Assembly (NCBI RefSeq): GCF_900102015.1
Contig: NZ_FNAT01000014.1
Location: 1-52,633 of the forward strand
DNA from: Limimaricola pyoseonensis
GTDB taxonomy: Bacteria > Pseudomonadota > Alphaproteobacteria > Rhodobacterales > Rhodobacteraceae
Direction: 5' to 3'
DNA length: 52,633 bases
Shown: positions 40,630 through 50,422 of the stretch, piece after piece
Layout: each line of letters begins with the position of its first letter
Numbering within the stretch: the stretch's first letter is position 1
Translations under genes and position numbers: made by a program
The notes under the pieces: generated by a model
Told to the model about the DNA's origin: nothing
Database searches by the model: none
Seen by the model: only the letters and a program-made list of their open reading frames with translations

Positions 40630-40663
40630 GCGCCGCCGGACCGGGGTTTCCGGTCGGCGGCGC
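40630..40663 (-). repeat. Very stable hairpin between rplO and secY
   Basis: GCGCCGCC/GGCGGCGC continues after a one-base bulge as GACCGG/CCGGTC, giving 14 pairs around a 5-base loop in the 105-base rplO-secY gap. No T-run follows on the minus strand. It would strongly shape the mRNA ahead of secY. Confidence 0.65.
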
Positions 40664-40713
40664 GGGGAACATTCGGTGACGGAGGCCGGGAGCGCAAGGC
40701 CCCCGGCGACCGA

Positions 40714-41190
40714 TTATTCGGCAGCGGCCGCCGGCGCGGTGACGGTCAGCTTGCCGCCGGCCTTCTCCACGGCCTCGACCGCGCCCTTCGAGGCGCCGGT
40801 CACGGCGATGTCGGCCTTGGCGCTGAACTCGCCCTTCGACAGCACGCGGATGCCGTCGCGCTTGCGGCGCACCAGGCCGGAGGCCACGAGCGCGTCCTCG
40901 GTGATCTGCTGGGCGGCGTCGATCTTGCCGGCGTCGATGAACTTCTGGATCAGGCCCAGGTTGACGATGGCATAGCGCTTGCGGTTCGGGACGTTGAAGC
41001 CACGCTTCGGCAGGCGCTGGTAGAGCGGCATCTGGCCGCCCTCGTAGCCCTTGATGGCCACGCCCGAGCGGGATTTCTGACCCTTGATGCCGCGGCCGCC
41101 CATCTTGCCGAGGCCGGAACCCGGGCCGCGGCCGACGCGCTTGGCTTTCTTGGCGGCGCCATCGTTGTCGCGCAGTTCGTGCAGTTTCAT
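40714..41190 (-). CDS. rplO: Ribosomal protein uL15
   Basis: 158 residues, [44 protein letters not shown] and RLPKRGF mark uL15. AAGGAGAAGCGAC precedes the ATG. It is separated from rpmD by the DUF1326/DUF2182 pair rather than following it directly. Confidence 0.97.
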   Translation of the reverse strand: MKLHELRDNDGAAKKAKRVGRGPGSGLGKMGGRGIKGQKSRSGVAIKGYEGGQMPLYQRLPKRGFNVPNRKRYAIVNLGLIQKFIDAGKIDAAQQITEDALVASGLVRRKRDGIRVLSKGEFSAKADIAVTGASKGAVEAVEKAGGKLTVTAPAAAAE

Positions 41191-41309
41191 GTCGCTTCTC
41201 CTTGTGCCGGATGTGCCCCCCAGCGACGGATGGGACAAACGCGGCTTCATGTGACGGATTCGGGCCCGTTCGGGCCACCGGCGGCGTATACGATCCCCGG
41301 GCCGAGGAT
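41191..41309. other. rplO upstream region
   Basis: These 119 bases hold a GGCCCG-TT-CGGGCC palindrome (41263-41276) and the rplO ribosome site. If transcription from the S10-spc promoter is reduced by the terminator after rpmD, a promoter for rplO-secY-adk should be here or further upstream. I could not find a convincing -35/-10. Confidence 0.4.
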
Positions 41310-42128
41310 TCAATAGCCCCGGGCCGCGGCCAGGAGCACCGCCAGCCCCGCCGCGACCAGCCCGGCCCCGAGCCAGCGGCCGAAACCGGGCCCGCGCGGC
41401 GCCAGCTTCTCGGCCAGAACCACCAGCGCCAGGCCGGCGATCCACCACAGGTTCATCACCCCGCCCGCGAACAGCAGCACCATCAGCGCCCAGCAGCAGC
41501 CGAGGCAGTAGCCGCCATGGCCGAGCCCGGTCAGCAATGCGCCCCGGACGCCGCGCGCCCTGTGCCGCAGCAGCCAGTCCACCGGCGACCGGCAATGGCG
41601 CAGGCAGGCCCGCTTGGCCGGGGTGAACTGCCACAGGCCGGCCCCGAGCAGCATCGCGCCGGTCAGAACCGTGCTGGCGCTCGCCATGCCGGGCCCCAGA
41701 AGACCGCTTGCGGCAAGGCCCCATTGCGCCGCCGTGGCCGCGAGGCTGAAGCCGAGCCAGGCCAGCAGGTAGCCCGCCACGAAGACCGCGGCGCCGGCGA
41801 AGGGCGCGGCCCCCGTCGCGCGCCGGTTCAGCGCGGCGGCGAGCAGCACCACCGGCGCGGCCGAGGGCAGCATCATCGCCGCCATCATCACCCACCACAT
41901 GGCGAGCATCATGGCCGCGTGCCCCGCGCTCCAGCCGTGGCCTGCCATGGTCATCCGCGCCATGCCGTCGCCGAGGCCGGGCGTCATGGCCGGCGCGGAC
42001 GCCGGCATGCCCGGCCCCGCCAGCGTGTAGGCCCAGGCAAGGCCGGTCAGCGCGGCGAGAAGCGCGAGGCAAAGCGCGCGTTCATGCCGCAGCAGCTCGG
42101 CGACCGGGTCCGGGGCGGTCTCAGCCAT
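41310..42128 (-). CDS. DUF2182 Met/His-rich integral membrane protein
   Basis: This 272-residue membrane protein has about seven hydrophobic helices. Around residues 75-125 it is very rich in Met, His and Trp ([18 protein letters not shown], then a [10 protein letters not shown] stretch). Later come ACLRHCRSP and [13 protein letters not shown], the typical DUF2182 blocks. The family has been described as a predicted metal-binding membrane protein; copper would suit the residues, but that is inference. The ATG overlaps the DUF1326 stop by 8 bases, so the two genes act together. A longer frame antisense-like at the N-terminus is rejected. Confidence 0.85.
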   Translation of the reverse strand: MAETAPDPVAELLRHERALCLALLAALTGLAWAYTLAGPGMPASAPAMTPGLGDGMARMTMAGHGWSAGHAAMMLAMWWVMMAAMMLPSAAPVVLLAAALNRRATGAAPFAGAAVFVAGYLLAWLGFSLAATAAQWGLAASGLLGPGMASASTVLTGAMLLGAGLWQFTPAKRACLRHCRSPVDWLLRHRARGVRGALLTGLGHGGYCLGCCWALMVLLFAGGVMNLWWIAGLALVVLAEKLAPRGPGFGRWLGAGLVAAGLAVLLAAARGY

Positions 42129-42759
42129 GCACGACGCCGCGGCCGGAATGGCGCAGCTGGTTGAACTGGCCGTAGCTGTCGGAGAGATCGAGGGCGATGG
42201 CGCTGTCGGGGCCGCTGCGCGTGCTGGCGCTGCCGATCTCGGCGGTCTCAAACTCGATGCCGCCGGGGATCTGGATCCGCACCCGGTGCTCGCCGTCGGA
42301 ATGCGGCGGCTTGATCGGGCGGCCGGTGCCGTCGATCACGCCGGGGATGGTGACATGCGCCCGGCGGGCGGCGATGTCGAGATCGATCTCGATGGGGAGG
42401 TAGAGCGTCGGATGCAGCGTGTCGGACATGGTCCGGTACACCCACCAATGCGTCGCGGCCTCCTCGGTCTCGCCGCCCTGCAGCACCTGCTCGAGCGCGG
42501 CGCGCTGGTCGGGCTCGGCGCGGGCGTCGATCACCGCCTGCAGCTCGCCGCCGCCCTCGAAGACCGGGCCGGGCCAGGCATAGAGCAGCGCCACCTTCAG
42601 CCCGTCGAGCCGCGTGTCGCCGAAATGGCCGCGGTCGATCCGCAGCGCCTCGAAGCCCCGGCAATGGCCGTGGGTCGGCAGGTCCTCGAACTGGCAGGGA
42701 CAGCCATAGGCGCAGTTGCAGTTCGAGAAGGACTCGCCTTCGACATACCAATCGATCAT
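42121..42759 (-). CDS. DUF1326 protein with an N-terminal C-x-C-x3-C-x-C motif
   Basis: A 212-residue soluble protein with no signal peptide. Four cysteines lie in NCNCAYGCPCQ (Cys14, Cys16, Cys20, Cys22), followed by THGHC with Cys33, a likely metal-binding site. The rest is a beta-rich domain (ALRIDRGHFGDTRLDGLKVALLYAWPGP, then VIDGTGRPIKPPHSDGEHRVRI). This matches the DUF1326 family, whose biochemical role is not settled. It is translationally coupled to DUF2182 and sits between rpmD and rplO. Confidence 0.85.
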   Translation of the reverse strand: MIDWYVEGESFSNCNCAYGCPCQFEDLPTHGHCRGFEALRIDRGHFGDTRLDGLKVALLYAWPGPVFEGGGELQAVIDARAEPDQRAALEQVLQGGETEEAATHWWVYRTMSDTLHPTLYLPIEIDLDIAARRAHVTIPGVIDGTGRPIKPPHSDGEHRVRIQIPGGIEFETAEIGSASTRSGPDSAIALDLSDSYGQFNQLRHSGRGVVHG

Positions 42760-42883
42760 GGCAGCGCTCCCCTAGCGGCCGCCATGCCCCATGCGCCGGG
42801 CGGCGCGGCGGGGGCCGGGCGGGTCGCGCCGGCCTCCGGCCCGCATCATAGCAGCGCCGCGCGAGTCGCGGGAGCACAAGCGA

Positions 42884-42915
42884 AAGGGGCGCCGCGGTTG
42901 CCCGCGACGCCCCTT
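42884..42915 (-). terminator. Hairpin terminator after rpmD, inside the spc operon
   Basis: AAGGGGCG/CGCCCCTT and CGCGG/CCGCG stems with one mismatch form a 13-bp hairpin 20 bases past the rpmD stop, followed on the minus strand by TTTC. It should stop part of the transcription from the upstream ribosomal genes. Confidence 0.7.
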
Positions 42916-42934
42916 CCCTGCGCTGAGCCGTGGC

Positions 42935-43120
42935 TCAGGCCTTTTCCTCGATGATCTGCACCAGGTGCGGGATCGAGTTGACCATGCCGCGCACCGAGGG
43001 GGTGTCCTCGAGTTCGCGGGTGCGGTTCATCTTGTTCAGCCCGAGACCCTTCAGCGTGGCCCGCTGGACGGCCGGGCGGCGGATCGGCGAGCCGATCTGC
43101 TTGACGACGATGGTTGCCAT
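42935..43120 (-). CDS. rpmD: Ribosomal protein uL30
   Basis: 61 residues, [26 protein letters not shown] is the uL30 core. It lies 11 bases after rpsE. Confidence 0.96.
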   Translation of the reverse strand: MATIVVKQIGSPIRRPAVQRATLKGLGLNKMNRTRELEDTPSVRGMVNSIPHLVQIIEEKA

Positions 43121-43131
43121 GTCCGGTCTCC

Positions 43132-43689
43132 TCAGGCTTCGGCCGCTTCCGGCGCAGCCTCTTCGGGCTTGCGCAGGATGTCGGCGACCTTCTTGCCGCG
43201 ACGCTGGGCGACCGAGCGGGGCGACTGCTCCTGCTTCAGCGCGTCGAGCGTGGCGCGGATCATGTTGTACGGGTTCTGCGAGCCGAGCGACTTCGAGACC
43301 ACGTCGTGCAGGCCGAGCATCTCGAACACCGCACGCATCGGGCCACCGGCAATGATGCCGGTACCCGCCGGGGCGGTGCGCAGCACGACGCGGCCCGCAC
43401 CATGGCGGCCCTCGATGTCGTGATGCAGGGTCCGGCCCTCGCGCAGCGGCACCCGGATCAGGTTCCGGCGCGCCTGCTCGGTGGCCTTGCGGATGGCCTC
43501 GGGGACCTCCTTGGCCTTGCCCTTGCCGAAGCCCACGCGGCCCTTCTGGTCGCCGACGACGACGAGCGCCGCGAAACCGAAGCGCTTGCCGCCCTTCACG
43601 GTCTTCGACACCCGGTTGATCGCCACGAGACGATCGGCGAATTCCGGGTTCTCGTCGCGATCGCGGCGACGGTTGTCACGTTCTGCCAT
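43132..43689 (-). CDS. rpsE: Ribosomal protein uS5
   Basis: 185 residues. The double-stranded RNA-binding part and the [32 protein letters not shown] and [16 protein letters not shown] blocks are intact. The C-terminal tail is Glu/Ala-rich. Confidence 0.98.
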   Translation of the reverse strand: MAERDNRRRDRDENPEFADRLVAINRVSKTVKGGKRFGFAALVVVGDQKGRVGFGKGKAKEVPEAIRKATEQARRNLIRVPLREGRTLHHDIEGRHGAGRVVLRTAPAGTGIIAGGPMRAVFEMLGLHDVVSKSLGSQNPYNMIRATLDALKQEQSPRSVAQRRGKKVADILRKPEEAAPEAAEA

Positions 43690-43700
43690 CTCTCGTCTCC

Positions 43701-44060
43701 TCAGATCTTCAGGCCGGCGTCACGCGCCGCATCCGCGAGCGCCTTGACACGGCCGTGGTACAGGAAGCCGCCACGGTCGAAGTAGGCTTCGGTGATACCG
43801 GCCTTCTTCGCGCGCTCGGCGATCGCCGCACCGATCTTGGCGGCCGCCTCGACGTTGTTCTGGCCGAGGACGCCGAGATCCTTCTCGAGCGTCGAGGCCG
43901 CGGCGAGGGTGACGCCGTTGACGTCGTCGATCAGCTGGACGCTGATGTTCTTGTTGCTGCGGTGCACGGAGAGCCGGGGACGGCCCGCGTTCACCTTGCG
44001 CAGCTTGCTCCGGACGCGCTGACGGCGCTTCAGGAACAGTTCCCGTTTGCTGTTTGCCAT
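43701..44060 (-). CDS. rplR: Ribosomal protein uL18
   Basis: 119 residues, with [20 protein letters not shown] near the centre and [20 protein letters not shown] at the C-terminus, binding 5S rRNA. Confidence 0.98.
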   Translation of the reverse strand: MANSKRELFLKRRQRVRSKLRKVNAGRPRLSVHRSNKNISVQLIDDVNGVTLAAASTLEKDLGVLGQNNVEAAAKIGAAIAERAKKAGITEAYFDRGGFLYHGRVKALADAARDAGLKI

Positions 44061-44071
44061 TGTTCGCGTCC

Positions 44072-44605
44072 TTACTTCTTCTTGCCTTCCTTGCGGAAGA
44101 TGAACTCGCCCTTATAGCGGATGCCCTTGCCCTTGTAGGGCTCGGGGGCACGCCACTCGCGAATGTTCGCCGCAACCTGACCAACCTGCTGCTGATCGAT
44201 GCCCTCGATCACCACCTCGGTGGGCTTGGGGGCGGTCACGGTGACGCCTTGCGGCACCTCGAAGTTCACGTCGTGGCTGTAGCCGAGCGAGAGCTTCAGC
44301 GTGTTGCCCTGCATCTGGGCGCGGTAACCCACACCCTGGATTTCGAGCTCCTTGCGGAAGCCGTTGGACACGCCAGTGACGAGGTTCTGCACCATCGAGC
44401 GGGTCATGCCCCACTGCTGGCGCGCGCGCTTGGACAGCCCGCGCGGAGTGATGGTCACCGCGTCGTTCTCGACCGCGAGCGTGATGTCGTCGGTCGCGGT
44501 GAAGCTGCGCGACCCTTTCGGGCCCTTCACTTCGACCGTCTGGCCGGAGACGTTGGCGGTCACGCCGCTGGGCAGAGCGACCGGGCGTTTGCCGATACGA
44601 GACAT
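44072..44605 (-). CDS. rplF: Ribosomal protein uL6
   Basis: 177 residues, [22 protein letters not shown] and the C-terminal [16 protein letters not shown] signature. Confidence 0.98.
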   Translation of the reverse strand: MSRIGKRPVALPSGVTANVSGQTVEVKGPKGSRSFTATDDITLAVENDAVTITPRGLSKRARQQWGMTRSMVQNLVTGVSNGFRKELEIQGVGYRAQMQGNTLKLSLGYSHDVNFEVPQGVTVTAPKPTEVVIEGIDQQQVGQVAANIREWRAPEPYKGKGIRYKGEFIFRKEGKKK

Positions 44606-44619
44606 TATCCGGGCCCTCC

Positions 44620-45012
44620 TTAGAATACCGTGCAGAGCACTTCGCCGCCGACATTGGCGGCACGGGCGTTGGCATCCGACATCACACCCTTGGGGGTGGA
44701 GACGATGGAGACGCCGAGGCCCTGGCGCGGGGACGGCAGGTCCTTGACGCTCATGTAGACGCGGCGGCCGGGCTTGGAGACGCGCTGCAGCTCGCGGATC
44801 ACCGGGGTGCCCTCGTAGTAGCGCAGGCTGATCTCGATCGCCGGGTGGCCGTCCTTGCCGGTCACCTTCTCGTAGCCGCGGATGTAGCCCTCGTCGGCCA
44901 GCACGTCGAGCACCCAGGCGCGGAGCTTGGAGGCGGGCGTGAGGACGGTGGACTTGTGACGCATCTGCGCGTTGCGGATGCGGGTCAGCATATCACCGAT
45001 AGGATCGTTCAT
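44620..45012 (-). CDS. rpsH: Ribosomal protein uS8
   Basis: 130 residues, [15 protein letters not shown] start and the [20 protein letters not shown] signature at the C-terminus. Its binding site on spc mRNA is the classical feedback element in E. coli; I did not identify one here. Confidence 0.98.
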   Translation of the reverse strand: MNDPIGDMLTRIRNAQMRHKSTVLTPASKLRAWVLDVLADEGYIRGYEKVTGKDGHPAIEISLRYYEGTPVIRELQRVSKPGRRVYMSVKDLPSPRQGLGVSIVSTPKGVMSDANARAANVGGEVLCTVF

Positions 45013-45025
45013 CTCTGGACCCTCC

Positions 45026-45331
45026 TTACCAGCTCGACTTGACCATGCCGGGGATTTCCCCGTTCGAGCCGAGCTCGCGCAGCATGATCCGGCTGAGTTT
45101 CAGCTTGCGGTAGTAGGCGTGCGGACGCCCCGTCAGCTGGCAGCGGTTGTGAAGACGGGTGGGCGAGCTGTTGCGCGGCAGTTCGGCAAGCTTCAGGTTC
45201 GCCTTGAAGCGCTCTTCCACGGGCTTGTCTTTATCGTTCGCGATGGCCTTCAGCTCGGCGCGCTTGGCGGCGTATTTCGCCACCAGACGCTCGCGCTTCT
45301 TCTCGCGTTCGATCATGGATTTCTTGGCCAT
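45026..45331 (-). CDS. rpsN: Ribosomal protein uS14 (zinc-independent long form)
   Basis: 101 residues, lacking the four-Cys zinc ribbon of the short form (a single Cys in [19 protein letters not shown]). This is the standard proteobacterial type. Confidence 0.97.
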   Translation of the reverse strand: MAKKSMIEREKKRERLVAKYAAKRAELKAIANDKDKPVEERFKANLKLAELPRNSSPTRLHNRCQLTGRPHAYYRKLKLSRIMLRELGSNGEIPGMVKSSW

Positions 45332-45352
45332 ATCTCTCTTTCCTCCCGCGGA

Positions 45353-45915
<563 letters not shown>

Positions 45916-45916
<1 letters not shown>

Positions 45917-46221
45917 CAGATCGCGTCCCCGGTGGTCTTGGCGAAGCGGACCTTCTTGCCGTCTTCCTCGCGGAAGCCGACGCGGGTCGCCTTGCCGTTG
46001 GCATCGACGATGGCCAGGTTCGACAGGTCGATCGGCATCGCCTTCGGCTGGCGGCCGCCCTGCTCGGTCTGGCTCTGCTTGACGTGGCGGATGGCGACGT
46101 TCACGCCCTCGACCACGGCCTTGCCGGCCTTGGGATCAACCGACTGGATCTCGCCCTGCTTGCCCTTGTCCTTACCGGCGAGCACGACGACCTTGTCGCC
46201 CTTGCGGAGTTTGGCAGCCAT
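45916..46221 (-). CDS. rplX: Ribosomal protein uL24
   Basis: 101 residues, [20 protein letters not shown] (KOW motif) at the N-terminus. One-base overlaps on both sides couple it to rplN and rplE. Confidence 0.98.
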
Positions 46222-46589
46222 TACAGCACCTCCGGCGCGAGCGAGATGATCTTCATGAAGTTCTTCGCGCGCAGCTCACGAACCACCGGCCCGAAGATAC
46301 GGGTGCCGACCGGCTCGTTGTTGTTGTTGAGGATCACGGCCGCGTTGCGGTCGAACCGGATCGAGGTGCCGTCTTCGCGACGGACCTCCTTGGCGGTGCG
46401 CACGACGACGGCCTTGCGGACGTCGCCCTTCTTCACGCGGCCGCGCGGGATCGCTTCCTTGACCGACACCACGATGATGTCGCCCACGGACGCGTAACGG
46501 CGGTGCGAACCGCCGAGGACCTTGATGCACTGCACCCGGCGTGCGCCGGAGTTGTCAGCGACATCCAGATTGGTCTGCATCTGGATCAT
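46221..46589 (-). CDS. rplN: Ribosomal protein uL14
   Basis: 122 residues, [17 protein letters not shown] and [13 protein letters not shown] are diagnostic. The stop TAA shares a base with the rplX ATG. Confidence 0.98.
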   Translation of the reverse strand: MIQMQTNLDVADNSGARRVQCIKVLGGSHRRYASVGDIIVVSVKEAIPRGRVKKGDVRKAVVVRTAKEVRREDGTSIRFDRNAAVILNNNNEPVGTRIFGPVVRELRAKNFMKIISLAPEVL

Positions 46590-46615
46590 GGGTTACTCCC
46601 GACCTTTGGGGGGCT

Positions 46616-46633
46616 CTGGGGCCTTGTCCCCAG
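46616..46633 (-). repeat. Short hairpin between rpsQ and rplN
   Basis: CTGGGG/CCCCAG stem with a 6-base loop in the 68-base rpsQ-rplN gap, without a T-run. It is probably an mRNA structure of minor effect. Confidence 0.35.
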
Positions 46634-46657
46634 GGTTTCGTTGAGGGGGCGTCCGCC

Positions 46658-46888
46658 TTATTCGGCGATCACTTCCCAGCGCTTGGTCTTCGACTTCGGC
46701 GCACACTCCTGGATGCGGACGATGTCGCCCACGTTGAAGGTGTTCGCTTCGTCATGCGCCCGGTACTTCTTCGACTTCCGGACGGTCTTCTTCAGAACCG
46801 GATGGGTGAAGCGCCGCTCGACCGACACGGTGACGGTCTGGGCGTTCTGGTTCGAGGTCACGACGCCTTGCAGGATGCGTTTGGGCAT
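46658..46888 (-). CDS. rpsQ: Ribosomal protein uS17
   Basis: 76 residues, [20 protein letters not shown] and [21 protein letters not shown] identify uS17. It lies 4 bases after rpmC. Confidence 0.97.
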   Translation of the reverse strand: MPKRILQGVVTSNQNAQTVTVSVERRFTHPVLKKTVRKSKKYRAHDEANTFNVGDIVRIQECAPKSKTKRWEVIAE

Positions 46889-46892
46889 GGGC

Positions 46893-47108
46893 TCAGGCCT
46901 CCGTGCCGGCGGCTTCGGCCGCCTTCTGGTTCAGAATGGTGTTCACGCGCGCGACGTCGCGACGGACGAGACGCATGCGTGCGGTGTTCTCGAGCTGGCC
47001 GGTGGCCTGCTGGAAGCGCAGGTTGAAGGCCTCTTTCTTCAGGTCTGCGAGCTGCTCGCGGAGCTGGTCCGCGGTCTTGTCGCGCAGTTCCTTGGCATGA
47101 AGCGCCAT
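46893..47108 (-). CDS. rpmC: Ribosomal protein uL29
   Basis: 71 residues, two-helix bundle with [26 protein letters not shown]. It is preceded by AAAGGAC and a long structured leader rather than directly by rplP. Confidence 0.96.
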   Translation of the reverse strand: MALHAKELRDKTADQLREQLADLKKEAFNLRFQQATGQLENTARMRLVRRDVARVNTILNQKAAEAAGTEA

Positions 47109-47127
47109 GTGGCTGTCCTTTCGACAT

Positions 47128-47174
47128 CACCGGAAGGCCCCCGTCAGTAAGAAAGGGTCACCCTGATTCCGGTG
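47128..47174 (-). promoter_or_regulatory. Nested inverted repeats in the rpmC leader
   Basis: CACCGGAA (47128-47135) pairs with TTCCGGTG (47167-47174), and within the loop AGGGT-C-ACCCT forms a second palindrome. A further CTAGG/CCTAG dyad lies at 47177-47201. The structure would fold just before the rpmC ribosome site and could be a ribosomal-protein feedback site or a regulatory leader of a secondary promoter. Confidence 0.45.
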
Positions 47175-47269
47175 GACTAGGTGAATGAGCGCTGTCCCTA
47201 GACGACATGGCCCGGGGATGCAAACGGAATCTCCGCCCGCCGCCCTGTGGCGGTCCGGGGCAAAGAAAC

Positions 47270-47297
47270 GACCCCCGCCGGTCGCCCGGCGGGGGTC
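47270..47297 (-). terminator. Hairpin terminator between rplP and rpmC
   Basis: A perfect 12-bp stem GACCCCCGCCGG with a 4-base loop, 37 bases past the rplP stop. On the minus strand GTTTCTTT follows. It probably ends or reduces transcription of the upstream S10 block. Confidence 0.75.
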
Positions 47298-47334
47298 TTG
47301 TTCGGCTGTCGGGACCGGCGGCCCCAGGACCGGA

Positions 47335-47748
47335 TTACCAGTCCTCGCGGACCACGGTGCGGGTCTTGATCGGCAGCTTCATCGCGGCCAGGCGCAGCGC
47401 TTCGCGCGCGACCGGCTCGCTGACGCCGTCGATCTCGAACATCACCCGGCCCGGCTTGACCTTGGCCGCCCAGAAGTCGACCGAGCCCTTGCCCTTACCC
47501 ATCCGGACTTCGGTGGGCTTGGAGGTCACCGGCGTGTCCGGGAAGATCCGGATCCAGACCCGGCCCTGACGCTTCATGTGACGGGTCAGGGCGCGGCGCG
47601 CGGCTTCGATCTGGCGGGCGGTGATCCGCTCCGGCTGCAGGGCCTTCAGGCCGTAGCTGCCGAAATCGAGGTTGAAGCCGCCCTTGGCTTCGCCGTGGAT
47701 CCGGCCCTTGTGCTGCTTGCGGAACTTTGTGCGCTTCGGCTGAAGCAT
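47335..47748 (-). CDS. rplP: Ribosomal protein uL16
   Basis: 137 residues, [16 protein letters not shown] start, [22 protein letters not shown] and [20 protein letters not shown] are typical of uL16. Confidence 0.98.
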   Translation of the reverse strand: MLQPKRTKFRKQHKGRIHGEAKGGFNLDFGSYGLKALQPERITARQIEAARRALTRHMKRQGRVWIRIFPDTPVTSKPTEVRMGKGKGSVDFWAAKVKPGRVMFEIDGVSEPVAREALRLAAMKLPIKTRTVVREDW

Positions 47749-47760
47749 GTCTCGCCCTCC

Positions 47761-48468
47761 TTACCGGCGGCCGCCGGCGCCGCGGGGCACGGGGCCCTCC
47801 TGCAGCTCGGCCTGTTTGCGGTCACGCGCCTGCGGATCATGCTCCATGATCTCGCCTTTGAAGATCCAGACCTTGATCCCGATGATGCCATAGGGGGTCT
47901 CGGCTTCGGAGAGCGCATAGTCGATGTCGGCGCGCAGCGTGTGCAGCGGCACGCGGCCCTCGCGGTACCACTCGGTGCGCGCGATCTCGGCACCGCCGAG
48001 GCGGCCCGCGACGTTGACGCGGATGCCCAAGGCACCCATGCGCATCGCGTTCTGCACGGCACGCTTCATGGCGCGGCGGAACGACACGCGACGCTCGAGC
48101 TGCTGGGCGATCGACTCGCCGACCAGCGCGGCGTCGAGCTCGGGCTTGCGGACCTCGACGATGTTGAGGTGCAGCTCCGAGGAGGTCAGCTTCGACAGCT
48201 TGTTGCGCAGCACCTCGATGTCCGCGCCCTTCTTGCCGATGATGACACCGGGACGGGCGGCGTGGATCGTCACCCGGCACTTGCGGTGCGGGCGCTCGAT
48301 GATCACGCGGCTGACGCCGGCCTGCTTGGCTTCCTTCTTGATGAACTTCTTGATCGCGATGTCTTCAAGAAGGAGGTCGCCGTAGTCCTTGGTGTCGGCG
48401 TACCAGCGGCTGTCCCAGGTCCGGTTGACCTGGAGCCGCATGCCGACGGGGTTGACCTTGTTACCCAT
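47761..48468 (-). CDS. rpsC: Ribosomal protein uS3
   Basis: 235 residues, [20 protein letters not shown] start, KH domain with [14 protein letters not shown] and C-terminal [21 protein letters not shown]. The ATG shares a base with the rplV stop (TAATG). Confidence 0.98.
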   Translation of the reverse strand: MGNKVNPVGMRLQVNRTWDSRWYADTKDYGDLLLEDIAIKKFIKKEAKQAGVSRVIIERPHRKCRVTIHAARPGVIIGKKGADIEVLRNKLSKLTSSELHLNIVEVRKPELDAALVGESIAQQLERRVSFRRAMKRAVQNAMRMGALGIRVNVAGRLGGAEIARTEWYREGRVPLHTLRADIDYALSEAETPYGIIGIKVWIFKGEIMEHDPQARDRKQAELQEGPVPRGAGGRR

Positions 48469-48848
48469 TAGGCTTGCTCCTCGACCTGACGGACCTTGAT
48501 GGTGAGTTCCGAGAACGGCTTGACGATCTTGCCGAACCGGCCACGGGCCCGCGGACGGCCGCGCTTCATGACCAGGTTCTTGCCGACGAAGGCCTCGGCG
48601 ACCACCAGCTCGTCGACGTCGAGATTGTGGTTGTTCTCGGCGTTCGCGATCGCGGACTGCAGGCACTTCTTGACGTCGCCGGCGATCCGCTTCTTCGAGA
48701 AGGTCAGGTCCGAAAGGGCCTTCTCCACCTTCTTGCCGCGGATCATCGCCGCGACGAGGTTGAGCTTCTGCGGGCTGGTGCGGAGCATCCGGGTCTTCGC
48801 CATCGCCTCGTTGTCGGCGACGCGGCGGGGATTTTTGTCCTTGCTCAT
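48468..48848 (-). CDS. rplV: Ribosomal protein uL22
   Basis: 126 residues, [20 protein letters not shown] and the loop/C-terminal [13 protein letters not shown], which lines the exit tunnel. Confidence 0.98.
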   Translation of the reverse strand: MSKDKNPRRVADNEAMAKTRMLRTSPQKLNLVAAMIRGKKVEKALSDLTFSKKRIAGDVKKCLQSAIANAENNHNLDVDELVVAEAFVGKNLVMKRGRPRARGRFGKIVKPFSELTIKVRQVEEQA

Positions 48849-48851
48849 GGC

Positions 48852-49130
48852 TTACTTCCGCTTCGCTTTCTTGTCGGCGGCGTGACCGTAATAGGTCCGG
48901 GTCGGCGCGTATTCACCGAACTTCTGACCGATCATGTCTTCGCTGACGTTGACGGGGACGTGCTTGTGACCGTTGTACACGCCGAAGGTCAGGCCCACGA
49001 ACTGGGGCAGGATCGTCGAACGGCGCGACCAGATCTTGATCACTTCGTTGCGGCCGGACTCGCGCGACGCTTCGGCTTTCTTAAGCACGTAGGCGTCGAC
49101 GAAAGGGCCTTTCCAAACAGAACGAGCCAT
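48852..49130 (-). CDS. rpsS: Ribosomal protein uS19
   Basis: 92 residues, [19 protein letters not shown] start and [13 protein letters not shown] near the C-terminus. It lies 3 bases after rplB. Confidence 0.98.
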   Translation of the reverse strand: MARSVWKGPFVDAYVLKKAEASRESGRNEVIKIWSRRSTILPQFVGLTFGVYNGHKHVPVNVSEDMIGQKFGEYAPTRTYYGHAADKKAKRK

Positions 49131-49133
49131 GTG

Positions 49134-49976
49134 TTAACGGCCTTTCTTGCGAGCGTGGCGCGAGCGAAGGATGAGCTTCGACGACGCCTTGTTCTTGTCA
49201 CGGGTGCGGGCACCCTTGGTCGGCTTGCCCCAGGGGGTCACGGGGTGGCGGCCGCCCGAGGTCCGACCTTCACCACCGCCATGCGGGTGGTCGATCGGGT
49301 TCATCGCGACGCCGCGCACGGCGGGACGCTTGCCGAAGTGGCGGGTGCGACCGGCCTTGCCGATGTTCTGGTTCGAGTTGTCGGCGTTCGAGACCGCGCC
49401 GACCGTCGCCATGCACTCCTGGCGGACGAGACGCAGCTCGCCGGAGGAGAGACGGATCTGGGCGTAGCCGCCGTCACGGCCGACGAACTGGGCGTAGGTG
49501 CCCGCGGCGCGCGCGATCTGGCCGCCCTTGCCGGGCTTCATCTCGATGTTGTGCACGATCGTGCCGATCGGCATGCCCGAGAAGGGCATCGCGTTGCCGG
49601 GCTTGATGTCGACCTTCGCGCCGGCCACGACCTTGTCGCCGATCGAGACGCGCTGCGGCGCCAGGATGTAGGCCTGCTCGCCGTCCTCGTACTGGATCAG
49701 GGCGATGAAGGCGGTGCGGTTCGGGTCGTATTCGATCCGCGCGATCACAGCCGGCATGTCCAGCTTGGTGCGCTTGAAATCGACGATCCGGTAGAGGCGC
49801 TTGGCGCCGCCACCACGGCGGCGTGCGGTGATACGTCCGGTGTTGTTCCGGCCGCCCGACTTGGTCAGACCCTCGGTGAGGGCCTTGACGGGGCGTCCTT
49901 TCCAAAGCTCCGAACGGTCGATCAGCACCAGCCCGCGCTGGCCAGGCGTCGTCGGCTTGTACGACTTGAGTGCCAT
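49134..49976 (-). CDS. rplB: Ribosomal protein uL2
   Basis: 280 residues, [20 protein letters not shown] start, [21 protein letters not shown] and the peptidyl-transferase-proximal [17 protein letters not shown] block with its conserved His. Confidence 0.99.
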   Translation of the reverse strand: MALKSYKPTTPGQRGLVLIDRSELWKGRPVKALTEGLTKSGGRNNTGRITARRRGGGAKRLYRIVDFKRTKLDMPAVIARIEYDPNRTAFIALIQYEDGEQAYILAPQRVSIGDKVVAGAKVDIKPGNAMPFSGMPIGTIVHNIEMKPGKGGQIARAAGTYAQFVGRDGGYAQIRLSSGELRLVRQECMATVGAVSNADNSNQNIGKAGRTRHFGKRPAVRGVAMNPIDHPHGGGEGRTSGGRHPVTPWGKPTKGARTRDKNKASSKLILRSRHARKKGR

Positions 49977-50000
49977 GCTTTGTGTCTTCCGTTGCTTTGC

Positions 50001-50068
50001 GGGCCCATCGGGCCCGGTCGTTGAAGGGCCCCGAAGGTCCCCGGTGAAAAAGGGCCCCGAAGGTCCCC
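50001..50068 (-). terminator. Tandem hairpins with T5 between rplW and rplB
   Basis: A 19-base direct repeat AAGGGCCCCGAAGGTCCCC occurs at 50024-50042 and 50050-50068. On the minus strand each copy can fold around a TTCG tetraloop, and the first copy met by polymerase is followed by five T. A third palindrome GGGCCC-ATC-GGGCCC (50001-50015) lies nearer rplB. Confidence 0.6.
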
Positions 50069-50082
50069 TGCGGTCAAAAGGA

Positions 50083-50108
50083 GCGGCCCCGGACGAATCC
50101 GGGGCCGC
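50083..50108 (-). terminator. Hairpin terminator just after rplW
   Basis: An 11-bp perfect stem GCGGCCCCGGA with a 4-base loop, 17 bases past the rplW stop, followed on the minus strand by TCCTTTTG. It is probably a partial terminator or processing site within the S10 operon. Confidence 0.6.
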
Positions 50109-50125
50109 GCCGATGGGTCCTGCTA

Positions 50126-50422
50126 TTAAAGACCCGTGGAGACGTCAATGCTGTTGCCCTCTTCGAGGGTCACATAGGCCTTCTTGACGTCCTTGCGGGT
50201 GCCGAGATTGCCGCGGAACCGCTTGGTCTTGCCCTTGGTCACGACGGTGTTCACCGACTTGACCTTGACGTTGAAGAGGGCCTCGACGGCCTCCTTGATC
50301 TGCGGCTTGGCGGCGTCGATCGACACCTCGAAGACCACCGCGTTGGCCTCGGAGGCCAGGGTCGCCTTCTCGGTGATGACCGGCTTGCGGATCACGTCGT
50401 AATGTTCGGGTTTCGCGCTCAT
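50126..50422 (-). CDS. rplW: Ribosomal protein uL23
   Basis: 98 residues, [19 protein letters not shown] and [19 protein letters not shown] are typical. The start overlaps the rplD stop by four bases (ATGA). Confidence 0.98.
   Translation of the reverse strand: MSAKPEHYDVIRKPVITEKATLASEANAVVFEVSIDAAKPQIKEAVEALFNVKVKSVNTVVTKGKTKRFRGNLGTRKDVKKAYVTLEEGNSIDVSTGL

Noticed and set aside
42760-42934. Small gene or attachment site that delivered the DUF1326-DUF2182 pair
   Set aside because: Apart from the rpmD terminator hairpin, the gap contains no integrase, tRNA fragment, target duplication or inverted repeat ends.
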